Positions 1-6,525 of a stretch of 37,418 nt of DNA are shown piece after piece (positions within the stretch are counted from its first letter, which is position 1; every line of letters starts with the position of its first letter). The position numbers were made by a program, and so were the translations under genes. Source of the stretch: Saprospiraceae bacterium (lineage in GTDB: Bacteria > Bacteroidota > Bacteroidia > Chitinophagales > Saprospiraceae); assembly GCA_027488935.1 (NCBI GenBank), contig JAIYAP010000088.1, positions 1 to 37,418 of the forward strand, written 5' to 3'. A model generated the notes under the pieces. The model worked only from the letters and a program-made list of their open reading frames with translations, ran no database searches and was not told the DNA's origin.

Positions 1-62
1 AGCATAAAGCGGCAAGCGAGCCTGCCGTCATCTTACCAATACCCGATTTTAACATACTTTAA
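1..62 (+). CDS. Possible 3' end of an upstream gene (partial)
   Basis: One frame is open from the window edge to a TAA at 60-62 and reads HKAASEPAVILPIPDFNIL. It ends inside an AT-rich hairpin and just ahead of a second terminator, which is where the end of a plus-strand gene would be expected. The fragment is too short to assign to a family. Another frame also stays open across the terminators, so the choice of frame is an inference. Confidence 0.25.
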   Translation, partial: HKAASEPAVILPIPDFNIL

Positions 63-73
63 AATCGGTTTTT
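43..73 (+). terminator. AT-rich hairpin with T-run
   Basis: A perfect 10-bp stem (CCGATTTTAA at 43-52 pairing with TTAAAATCGG at 59-68) encloses a 6-nt loop and is followed by five T. It looks like an intrinsic terminator for a plus-strand gene that starts before the window. Confidence 0.5.
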
Positions 74-79
74 GGGATG

Positions 80-114
80 GCCTCTCTCCTAATAGTAGGA
101 GGGGGGCTTTTTTT
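80..114 (+). terminator. Intrinsic terminator
   Basis: GCCTCTCTCCT (80-90) pairs with AGGAGGGGGGC (97-107) around the loop AATAGT, giving 11 pairs of which two are G-U. Seven T follow at 108-114. It lies 7 nt beyond the first hairpin, so the upstream transcript appears to be double-terminated. Confidence 0.75.
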
Positions 115-203
115 ATATACCAGGCCTCGGCGGCAAAACCGATTGAGATGGTATATAAATTGGGATGACGCTCGTGAATTTCCAGATTTTAAAAACGAAT
201 CTG

Positions 204-211
204 CTATCTTT
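204..211 (+). promoter_or_regulatory. Bacteroidota -7 box (TATCTTTG) for the DoxX-like gene
   Basis: TATCTTTG matches the TAnnTTTG -7 consensus of Bacteroidota sigma-ABfr promoters and lies 63 nt before the start codon. No good TTTG -33 element is seen at the usual distance of about 20 nt, so this rests on the -7 box alone. Confidence 0.4.
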
Positions 212-274
212 GCATGCACTTTGATTTCCAAGTGTTCTTTCAAAGATCATGTTTTTGCCAAGGAGGCTTAGATT

Positions 275-688
275 ATGCGCGACATTTCAGATTTAATAGG
301 ACGGATTTTCATATCGGCAATATTCATTTTTGAGGCCATTGATTCCAGTTGGTATTACGAAAAGACGAAGGAGACCATGGCTTTATACGGCATTACTTGG
401 CGCCAGGATTTGATGCTGTATGGTGCAATTTTGATCTTGGTATTAGGCGGTCTGATGGTACTTACCGGATACAGAACCAGAACCGGGGCTATTTTACTCT
501 TATTATATTGGACGCCCGTAACCTTTTTAGTACACGCTTTTTGGACCTATCCGAAAGACGAGATCCGCATTCAAAGTATTTTATTCATGAAAGATATTGC
601 CATCATTGGTGGGTTGTTGATGTTGGCAGGCAAAGAAACGGGTCGGTATAGCATCAAACGTTTATTTGCGACGACCCGGGTTAATTAG
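275..688 (+). CDS. DoxX-like integral membrane protein
   Basis: A 137-residue, four-helix membrane protein with hydrophobic segments near residues 5-22, 46-64, 70-88 and 101-118. This is the size and topology of the DoxX/DoxD-like family. The N-terminal R-IFISAIFIFEAID stretch, the GYRTRTGAILLLLYW hairpin and the conserved FMKDIAIIGGLLML helix resemble that family. The start is well supported: AAGGAGG at 260-266 lies 8 nt before the ATG, one of the few clear Shine-Dalgarno sequences in the window. The family is loosely tied to redox or quinone functions, but no catalytic residues are known and the role here is unassigned. It converges on the oppositely oriented SDR gene with only 2 nt between the stops. 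Confidence 0.8.
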   Translation: MRDISDLIGRIFISAIFIFEAIDSSWYYEKTKETMALYGITWRQDLMLYGAILILVLGGLMVLTGYRTRTGAILLLLYWTPVTFLVHAFWTYPKDEIRIQSILFMKDIAIIGGLLMLAGKETGRYSIKRLFATTRVN

Positions 689-690
689 TA

Positions 691-1491
691 TTAGCGGACC
701 TTTGCTTTTCTGATTATTTTAGAGAAATAAGATGGGAAAAGTCGTTTTACAAACACCCCCAAAACTTCTTTGCCGCCAAAGTACACCTCTTCTTTACCTG
801 ATTCGATGGCACTCAAAATTTTGCGCGCCAGGCGTTCAGGCGCCATGCCTTTGTCGGTGGCTTCATCCATGGTGCCCAGGCTTGTGCCAGATCCTGTCAA
901 GGCATTGATACTCACGTTGGTACGAACAAATCCGGGGCACACCAGGGTTACTTTAATATGGGCATCGTGCAGTTCGGCGCGCAAGCTGTCGAAAAAACCG
1001 TGTAAGGCATGTTTGCTGGCTGCATAGGATGAGCGGTAGGGGGAGCCAAATTTACCTGTAAGGCTGGTGATTGTTACGATATGTCCCAATTGATGGGTAA
1101 GCATGGTAGGCAGCACCGCCTTTGTGAGAGCGACAGTTCCGAAATAATTAATGGCCATAATACGCTGATCTACTTCAAGGCTGGTGTCTTTCGCCAAAGA
1201 GCGCTGTGAAATGCCGCCATTATTAATCAGGACATCAATTTTACCCACTTTGCCTAGTACGGTTGCAACAATGTTTGGAATACTGGCATGTGCGGCAAGA
1301 TCCAATACTTGTACGAGTACCGATGCCGCTCCAGATTTTGTGGCTGCGGCGGCCACCCGGTTGAGTTCCTGTTCGTTTCTGGAGGAGAGGATTAAGTGGG
1401 CTTCTTGTTGTGCGCAGGCATAGGCAAGCGCTTCACCGATGCCCGAAGAGGCACCGGTAATCCAGATGCGTTTGTTTTTTAGAAAACTCAT
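691..1491 (-). CDS. Short-chain dehydrogenase/reductase (SDR), DHRS7-like
   Basis: A 266-residue classical SDR. The Rossmann cofactor motif TGASSGIG is at residues 12-19. The catalytic set is Ser143, Tyr156 and Lys160 (YAASK), with the expected 13-residue Ser-Tyr spacing. The NNAG structural motif reads NNGG (90-93), a mild variant. The ASKHALHGFFDSLRAEL stretch and the PGFVRTNVS segment resemble the DHRS7/DltE-type subgroup, which acts on lipid or steroid-like carbonyls. The actual substrate cannot be read from sequence. It is transcribed away from the glycosylase promoter region and lies downstream of that gene on the same strand with a 71-nt gap, so the two could be co-transcribed. Confidence 0.9.
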   Translation of the reverse strand: MSFLKNKRIWITGASSGIGEALAYACAQQEAHLILSSRNEQELNRVAAAATKSGAASVLVQVLDLAAHASIPNIVATVLGKVGKIDVLINNGGISQRSLAKDTSLEVDQRIMAINYFGTVALTKAVLPTMLTHQLGHIVTITSLTGKFGSPYRSSYAASKHALHGFFDSLRAELHDAHIKVTLVCPGFVRTNVSINALTGSGTSLGTMDEATDKGMAPERLARKILSAIESGKEEVYFGGKEVLGVFVKRLFPSYFSKIIRKAKVR

Positions 1492-1562
1492 ATTTAAATT
1501 AACAATTGAATGATTAGGATGAATTCAGAACGAAACAGGAATTGCTCCCCATTGCAACAAGT

Positions 1563-2195
1563 CTACTGCTTTCGGCGGGTACAAAGGTAATAATGCCAGA
1601 GCAATCTTGTGCCTACGCTCCGCCAAGGTCGCCAATGTTCGGTAGCCGCTTCAAAATCGGGGTAAGTGGGCCGTTTTTCCAGTCCTTTTAGTACGCGAAA
1701 GGCTTCTTCCATGGCAATATCCCCTTTGGGAAGGATATCAGGCCGCATTAAACATTCTGACAAATAAATGTCAGCCGTCCAGTCGCCAATTCCTTTGAGT
1801 TTTTTCATTTCAATTTTAATCGCTTCATCGGGCAAGTGGGCGAGTTGCTCGGGTTGAAATTGGCCATTTAGTATGGCTTGTGCAAGGAGTTGGGTATAGT
1901 GGATTTTTTGCCGACTAAAACCGATTTCCCGTAACTGGGGATCAGGAAGTGTGAGAAAAGTAGTGGGCGTAATATTTTCGTCCAATATTTGCCGAAGGCG
2001 GAAAAAGGCTGCATTGGCGGACGCCAGGGATACCTGTTGCTCGAGAATAATATGCACCAGGGTAGAAAATCCGGGTTCACGCGCCCACAAAGGCGGATAC
2101 CCGTGTTGTGCGTACACAAAAGCCAAAGCCGCATCCTTTTCTGCCAAGAAATGGGTGGCGGTACGCAGGTTAGTTTCGTTAAGAATTGTTATCAT
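1563..2195 (-). CDS. DNA-3-methyladenine glycosylase-like protein (HhH-GPD, AlkA type)
   Basis: A 210-residue helix-hairpin-helix DNA glycosylase that would start base excision repair by removing alkylated purines. The HhH motif LKGIGDWTADIYL is at about residues 133-145, and Asp159 (KGDIAM) is in the expected place for the catalytic aspartate. LVHIILEQQVSLASA (46-60) and the C-terminal WRPWRSVGTRLLWHYYL are typical of the AlkA/MAG branch. It lacks the N-terminal AlkA domain, as is common for compact bacterial homologues. A possible -7 box (TAAATTTG, minus strand, 2219-2226) lies just upstream. The family call is firm. Substrate range is inferred. Confidence 0.88.
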   Translation of the reverse strand: MITILNETNLRTATHFLAEKDAALAFVYAQHGYPPLWAREPGFSTLVHIILEQQVSLASANAAFFRLRQILDENITPTTFLTLPDPQLREIGFSRQKIHYTQLLAQAILNGQFQPEQLAHLPDEAIKIEMKKLKGIGDWTADIYLSECLMRPDILPKGDIAMEEAFRVLKGLEKRPTYPDFEAATEHWRPWRSVGTRLLWHYYLCTRRKQ

Positions 2196-2218
2196 TGTCG
2201 GTCAGAAAACAAAAATGG

Positions 2219-2226
2219 CAAATTTA
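2219..2226 (-). promoter_or_regulatory. Candidate -7 box for the glycosylase gene
   Basis: TAAATTTG on the minus strand fits TAnnTTTG and lies 24 nt before the ATG at 2195. No convincing -33 element is seen. Confidence 0.3.
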
Positions 2227-2290
2227 GGTTTTGCTATGCAGGAAGAATGATAAAAACTAGCGCAAAAACCTTTAATTTTATAATAAAACT

Positions 2291-3244
2291 ATGAAAATTG
2301 TTACATTGACCCTCAATCCGGCCCTTGATAAGAGCACCAGCACCGAGCGTTTGGTGCCAGAGCAGAAATTACGTTGTGCCAATCTGCAAATTGATCCGGG
2401 CGGCGGCGGGATCAACGTCAGCAAAGGCATAAAAAAACTGGGTGGTATCAGTACGGCAGTTTTTCCGGCCGGTGGTCGGAATGGCGACCGTTTACAGGAA
2501 CTGTTAGGCGATTGGCAAATTGAAATGTCGGTGCAGGCAGTGGCGGGCGAAACCCGGGAAAATATTTCTGTTACAGAAAATGCGAGTAATATCCAGTATC
2601 GTTTTACCTTAATAGGGCCAGATTTATCGGTTGCAGATGCAGATGCTTGTTTGCAACGAATATCCGATTTGAAGCCGGAATATTTAGTGGTGAGTGGGAG
2701 CCTGCCGAATGGTTTGCCAACAGATTATTACCAACAGGTAGCCGTTTTTTCCAAAAAAATCGGAGCGCGCCTCATTTTAGATACTTCAGGAGCCGCCATG
2801 CAAGCAGCAGTGGGGGAGGGGGTGTTCTTGTTGAAGCCCAATTTAGGCGAATTGAGTGCATTGGTCGGTGAAACCCAATTGGAAATAAATCAAGTAGACG
2901 ATGCTGCGTTGGAAATCATCGGAAAAAACATATGTGAAGTGGTGGTTGTTTCGATGGGTGCGCAAGGGGCTTTGTTGGTCACGAAAGACGGATTTGAGCA
3001 CATACCTGCCCCCATGGTACTGAAAAAAAGCACAGTCGGTGCTGGCGACAGTATGGTAGCTGGGATGGTTTGGGCTTTGAGTGAAAAAAAATCGTATCGT
3101 GAAATGGCACAATTGGGCGTGGCTTGTGGATCGGCGGCAACCATGAACCTGGGGACCCAGTTGTTTAAAGCAGAAGATGCCTGGCGGTTGTTTGAGTGGC
3201 TCAAAGCGTATGGCGATCGGTATAAAATTACCGATTTTGGTTAA
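2291..3244 (+). CDS. pfkB: 6-phosphofructokinase, PfkB family (ribokinase fold)
   Basis: A 317-residue ATP-dependent sugar-phosphate kinase. It follows E. coli PfkB (309 residues) closely along its length: the TLTLNPALDKSTSTERLVPEQKLRC opening, the substrate motif PGGGGINVSKGI, SGSLPNGLP, LDTSG, LKPNLGELSALV, and the anion-hole motif TVGAGDSM with catalytic Asp253. It should phosphorylate fructose 6-phosphate to the 1,6-bisphosphate in glycolysis. 1-phosphofructokinase or tagatose-6-phosphate kinase activity cannot be excluded in this family. It is divergent from the DNA glycosylase gene and no partner gene adjoins it. Confidence 0.9.
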   Translation: MKIVTLTLNPALDKSTSTERLVPEQKLRCANLQIDPGGGGINVSKGIKKLGGISTAVFPAGGRNGDRLQELLGDWQIEMSVQAVAGETRENISVTENASNIQYRFTLIGPDLSVADADACLQRISDLKPEYLVVSGSLPNGLPTDYYQQVAVFSKKIGARLILDTSGAAMQAAVGEGVFLLKPNLGELSALVGETQLEINQVDDAALEIIGKNICEVVVVSMGAQGALLVTKDGFEHIPAPMVLKKSTVGAGDSMVAGMVWALSEKKSYREMAQLGVACGSAATMNLGTQLFKAEDAWRLFEWLKAYGDRYKITDFG

Positions 3245-3437
3245 ATCTTGCGTTATTGACATGTCGCAACTTTCAATATTAGCAATAAAGTGGGCCATCT
3301 TGTGTTGCGTATTCCGAATAAAATTTCTTGAATCCCAATATTTAAAGCCTAAGATTTTAAAATTAGCCTTAAAAGATGTAGTTTGAAGGGCTTTTAAAAT
3401 CCTTCTTTAAAAATTAACATAAAAAATGCATCCTTTC

Positions 3438-3445
3438 TAACTTTG
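3438..3445 (+). promoter_or_regulatory. Bacteroidota -7 box (TAACTTTG) upstream of adk
   Basis: TAACTTTG matches TAnnTTTG and lies 38 nt before the adk ATG. That distance suits a short leader. The 239-nt gap between pfkB and adk is otherwise AT-rich and shows no further gene. A -33 TTTG is not evident. Confidence 0.45.
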
Positions 3446-3483
3446 CCGCTTCATGCCGTGGTTTTAATATCAATTTCAAGACG

Positions 3484-4062
3484 ATGATCAATATAATACT
3501 TTTTGGCCCTCCGGGCTCCGGGAAAGGCACCCAGGCTGCCAAATTGGTGGACCGTTACCAACTTGTACACATCAGTACGGGCGATTTGTTTCGTTACGAA
3601 ATCGGAAATAAAACGCCGTTGGGGCAGGAAGCCAAATCCTACATTGATAAAGGCGAACTGGTACCAGATTCGGTGACAATTGGCATGTTGAACAACAAAG
3701 TGGAGGCGCATCCCGAAGCAAAAGGTTTTATTTTCGATGGTTTTCCACGTACGATTCCGCAAGCCCAGGCATTGGATACTTTGTTGGACGAAAAAGGTAG
3801 TCCAGTGGCTGCATTACTTGCCTTACAAGTAGATGATGCCGAAATTGTAGAACGAATCAAATTGCGCGGCAAGAGCTCTGGCCGGCCGGATGACAACGAC
3901 GAGGCGACCATTCGCAACCGGATTTTTGTGTATAAAAACGAAACAACGCCAGTGTTTGATTACTATAATTTGCAACATAAAAGCCACAGTATCAATGGTG
4001 TAGGCGGTGTGGAGGATATCTTTGAACGGCTTTGTGAATTGATAGACGCAGCGACGAAATAA
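3484..4062 (+). CDS. adk: Adenylate kinase
   Basis: A 192-residue nucleoside monophosphate kinase catalysing ATP + AMP = 2 ADP in the cytoplasm. The P-loop GPPGSGKGT is at residues 8-16. AMP-binding segments STGDLFR and GFIFDGFPRT are intact, and RGKSSGRPDDNDEATIRNRI carries the LID arginines. The LID is the short, non-zinc form, which explains why the protein is about 20 residues shorter than E. coli Adk. It sits alone in front of the FtsB/DivIC-like gene with an 80-nt or 101-nt gap depending on that gene's start. Confidence 0.96.
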   Translation: MINIILFGPPGSGKGTQAAKLVDRYQLVHISTGDLFRYEIGNKTPLGQEAKSYIDKGELVPDSVTIGMLNNKVEAHPEAKGFIFDGFPRTIPQAQALDTLLDEKGSPVAALLALQVDDAEIVERIKLRGKSSGRPDDNDEATIRNRIFVYKNETTPVFDYYNLQHKSHSINGVGGVEDIFERLCELIDAATK

Positions 4063-4163
4063 TTGAAAATAAAAAGTTAGTGGCAGGTTTACACCAATTG
4101 TTAACGGAAAAGCACCTATTTTTGAGCGGCAAAAAATAAACGTTGTCACCAAACCATTGGACT

Positions 4164-4493
4164 ATGGCGCTTGCATCCAATCCTTGGCAATCCCTTTGGG
4201 GAAAGTTACCGGCTCCTTTGCAAAATCGTTATTATCTAACGCTTTTGGTTTTCTTTTTCCTGTTGATTTTTTTAGATCGCCATAGCATGTGGACGCAATG
4301 GCGCCTTTTCCGTGCTCAACGGCGTTTGGAATCCGACAAATCATTTTATCAGGCAAAAATAAAGGAAGCCAAAGACGAAGCGGAAGATTTTGATTTGACG
4401 AAGGAAAAGTTTGCGAGAGAGCACTATTTCATGAAGCAGCGGGATGAGGACGTTTATATTATAGAGCCTGACCCGCTACGCCAAACCAAGTAA
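4164..4493 (+). CDS. FtsB/DivIC-like septum formation initiator protein
   Basis: A small bitopic membrane protein of 109 residues from the ATG chosen here. An in-frame TTG at 4143 would add seven residues. Neither start has a Shine-Dalgarno sequence. A short cytoplasmic N-terminus is followed by one hydrophobic helix (YYLTLLVFFFLLIFL) and then a charged coiled-coil region (about 30 residues rich in R, E and K). It ends with KFAREHYFMKQRDEDVYII, which matches the conserved FARExYxMkxpgE tail of FtsB/DivIC proteins. Family members hold FtsL and FtsQ together at the division site. The call rests on topology and the tail motif. Confidence 0.8.
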   Translation: MALASNPWQSLWGKLPAPLQNRYYLTLLVFFFLLIFLDRHSMWTQWRLFRAQRRLESDKSFYQAKIKEAKDEAEDFDLTKEKFAREHYFMKQRDEDVYIIEPDPLRQTK

Positions 4494-4529
4494 TTCCATT
4501 CATTTCATTTTCAATTTATCTTTTTCCGA

Positions 4530-5405
4530 ATGTCTGTTTTAGTCAATAAGCACTCCAGAATTATTGTACAAGGTTTCACCGGTAAAGAAGGAACCTTTCA
4601 TGCCGAGCAAATGATTGCCTATGGCACCAATGTTGTAGGCGGCGTGACACCAGGTAAAGGTGGTCAAATTCACCTCGAACTTCCTGTTTTTAATTCGGTG
4701 GAAGAAACTGTTCTTCAGGCTGGAGCCGATGTGAGCATCATTTTTGTGCCACCAGCATTTGCTGCAGATGCAATCATCGAAGCTGCTGCGGCAGGAATTA
4801 AAGTGATCGTTGCTATTACGGAAGGTATTCCGATTCAGGACATGGTACGCGCAAAAGCGTATATTGCCGATAAAGGCTGTCGCCTGATTGGTCCTAACTG
4901 TCCGGGTGTTATCACGCCAGAAGAAGCAAAAGTAGGTATCATGCCTGGTTTTGTGTTCAAACGCGGCTCTATTGGCCTGGTTTCAAAATCAGGTACCCTC
5001 ACGTACGAAGCGGCTGATCAAATTGCAAAAGCAGGCCTGGGCATCAGCACTGCTATTGGCATCGGCGGCGACCCAATTATCGGTACAACTACCAAAGAAG
5101 CGGTTGAGTTGTTTATGAATGATCCCGAAACAGAAGGTATCATCATGATCGGTGAAATTGGCGGCGGTCTGGAAGCAGAAGCAGCGCGCTGGATTCATGC
5201 CAATGGTAATAAAAAACCGGTCGTTGGATTTATCGCTGGTCAAACAGCACCTAAAGGCCGCAAAATGGGCCATGCAGGTGCCATCGTTGGAAGTGCTGAT
5301 GATACTGCAGCAGCTAAAATGCGCATCATGGAGGAAAATGGCCTAACAGTGGTTTCTTCTCCTGCACAAATTGGCGCTACGATGAAACGTATTATGGGCA
5401 TATAA
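4530..5405 (+). CDS. sucD: Succinate--CoA ligase, alpha subunit
   Basis: A 291-residue SucD. It has the CoA-binding Rossmann domain at the N-terminus ([23 protein letters not shown]), the IGPNCPGVI segment, and the phosphohistidine His248 in [11 protein letters not shown]. With SucC it converts succinyl-CoA to succinate with substrate-level phosphorylation in the TCA cycle. The beta subunit gene is not next to it, an arrangement common in Bacteroidota. The gene is preceded by a 36-nt gap after the FtsB-like gene and may be read from it. Two strong hairpins follow. Confidence 0.96.
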   Translation: MSVLVNKHSRIIVQGFTGKEGTFHAEQMIAYGTNVVGGVTPGKGGQIHLELPVFNSVEETVLQAGADVSIIFVPPAFAADAIIEAAAAGIKVIVAITEGIPIQDMVRAKAYIADKGCRLIGPNCPGVITPEEAKVGIMPGFVFKRGSIGLVSKSGTLTYEAADQIAKAGLGISTAIGIGGDPIIGTTTKEAVELFMNDPETEGIIMIGEIGGGLEAEAARWIHANGNKKPVVGFIAGQTAPKGRKMGHAGAIVGSADDTAAAKMRIMEENGLTVVSSPAQIGATMKRIMGI

Positions 5406-5421
5406 TGATCAAATTATCTTT

Positions 5422-5464
5422 CAATATTCGGTGTTCGAAATCAACTTTCGAACACCAAATATTG
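5422..5464. repeat. Long inverted repeat after sucD
   Basis: CAATATT-C-GGTGTTCGAAA (from 5422) is mirrored by TTTCGAACACC-A-AATATTG (to 5464) around the loop TCAAC, with one internal mismatch in an 18-bp stem. It has no T-run of its own. It probably strengthens termination or protects the 3' end of the sucD transcript. Confidence 0.6.
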
Positions 5465-5479
5465 AAATACCTACTTTTA

Positions 5480-5520
5480 AAATAAGGGCCCGCTTACACA
5501 AGTTGGCCCTTATTTTTTTT
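5480..5520. terminator. Bidirectional intrinsic terminator between sucD and the prohibitin-like gene
   Basis: AAATAAGGGCC (5480-5490) pairs with GGCCCTTATTT (5505-5515) and runs into eight T on the plus strand. On the minus strand the stem is followed by TTTT-rich sequence. It overlaps the stop codon of the minus-strand gene at 5510-5512. Confidence 0.8.
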
Positions 5521-6301
5521 CAGGGTCCAACATCATCGGTATACTGGCCCCATCCGTAATAATTACTTTTGCATTAGGAGACAATGCCAATTGAAGCCAG
5601 GCTTCGATGCTTTTATACTGCAAAATTTGCGGTGTCAAGCCTTCACTGATAATAGAGTTTGCGTCGCGCACCCCTTGCGCCTGCAAACGCTTGCGTTCGG
5701 CTTCCTGTTTTTCGCGCAATAATTCAAATTCCATCCGTTGCGACAACTGTTCCGCTTCCAGTTTGTCCTCTATGGCCTTTGAAAGGCTTTTGGGTAACTG
5801 AATACTTTTTAACAGGACCGACTCTACTTCAATGCCCTTAGGTTTTAAGGTTTTCATCATTAAATCCCGAATGGCCACTTCTATTTCAGCGCGATTGCCC
5901 GAATGCATGTCTTTGGCATAAAAACGGGCAGTTACATCGGCAATAGCCGATCGGAATACTGGTAAAATTACAGTTTCCTCATAGTTTAAGCCAATTTTTC
6001 GCATCAAATTAGGCGCTTCCGAAATCTTAATCTGGTAAAGGATTGAAACTTCTGATCGGATTGTGAGACCTTCCCGCGACGGAATATCTACCTGTACTTC
6101 AATATTTTCCGTTTGGGTTGAAACTTTTACAATCGTAGAGGTAAAAGGGTTGTACCAACGCAGCCCACTGGTGTAGGCTTTGTCATTGTAGGTACCAAAG
6201 GTCCGCCGAACGCCTGCCTCACCCTGGCGTACAACGGTGCAACTTAAAACAGTGAGGACTACGCTGAGTAGTGGCAAATAGAAAAAAAGGTGTTGTTTCA
6301 T
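5510..6301 (-). CDS. Prohibitin/SPFH-domain lipoprotein
   Basis: A 263-residue SPFH (prohibitin-like) protein. Instead of the usual N-terminal anchor helix it has a signal peptide ending in LTVLSC, a lipobox with Cys21 as the acylation site. The PHB domain follows (GEAGVRRTFG... GLRWYNPF... EVQVDIPSREGLTI... VSILYQI... IGLNYEETVILPVFRSAI... AIRDLMMKTLKPKGIEVESVLLKSIQLP). A charged coiled coil at about residues 185-225 (EAEQLSQRMEFELLREKQEAERKRLQAQG region) is typical of ring-forming SPFH assemblies. Family members organise membrane microdomains or regulate proteases. The precise role here is unknown. It is divergent from the large T9SS protein and ends in the shared terminator. Confidence 0.85.
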   Translation of the reverse strand: MKQHLFFYLPLLSVVLTVLSCTVVRQGEAGVRRTFGTYNDKAYTSGLRWYNPFTSTIVKVSTQTENIEVQVDIPSREGLTIRSEVSILYQIKISEAPNLMRKIGLNYEETVILPVFRSAIADVTARFYAKDMHSGNRAEIEVAIRDLMMKTLKPKGIEVESVLLKSIQLPKSLSKAIEDKLEAEQLSQRMEFELLREKQEAERKRLQAQGVRDANSIISEGLTPQILQYKSIEAWLQLALSPNAKVIITDGASIPMMLDPEKK

Positions 6302-6360
6302 ATTAAATTGCGTTTAATGGTTATGCTACCAAAATTAATAGTATAACTATAAATAAAAAA

Positions 6361-6399
6361 TACCTTTTTTTTGTTGTTTAAATTTGTCAAAAAAAGGTA
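6361..6399. repeat. AT-rich inverted repeat in the divergent promoter region
   Basis: TACCTTTTTTT (6361-6371) is mirrored by AAAAAAAGGTA (6389-6399). It lies in the 224-nt gap between two divergently transcribed genes and could be an operator or a leader hairpin. No function can be assigned from sequence. Confidence 0.4.
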
Positions 6400-6483
6400 A
6401 TTTTGTTCGGAGTTTTTTTGTACCAAGTGCTAAAGTGCTCTTTTTTAATCCCGCTTCTGACGCAAGTCGCTGTTATTGAATCT

Positions 6484-6491
6484 TATATTTG
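6484..6491 (+). promoter_or_regulatory. Bacteroidota -7 box (TATATTTG)
   Basis: TATATTTG matches TAnnTTTG and lies 34 nt before the ATG of the large dockerin protein. No -33 TTTG is seen at about 20 nt, so confidence is moderate. Confidence 0.4.
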
Positions 6492-6525
6492 TTAAATATA
6501 TTTTTCATAATAATTCAAAACACGC

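Noticed and set aside
49-243. Antisense open frame over the first terminators
   Set aside because: It runs through two terminator stems and lacks any domain or start signal.
2843-3298. Long antisense open frame within pfkB
   Set aside because: The plus-strand frame encodes a complete PfkB with all motifs. The antisense frame has no recognisable domain.
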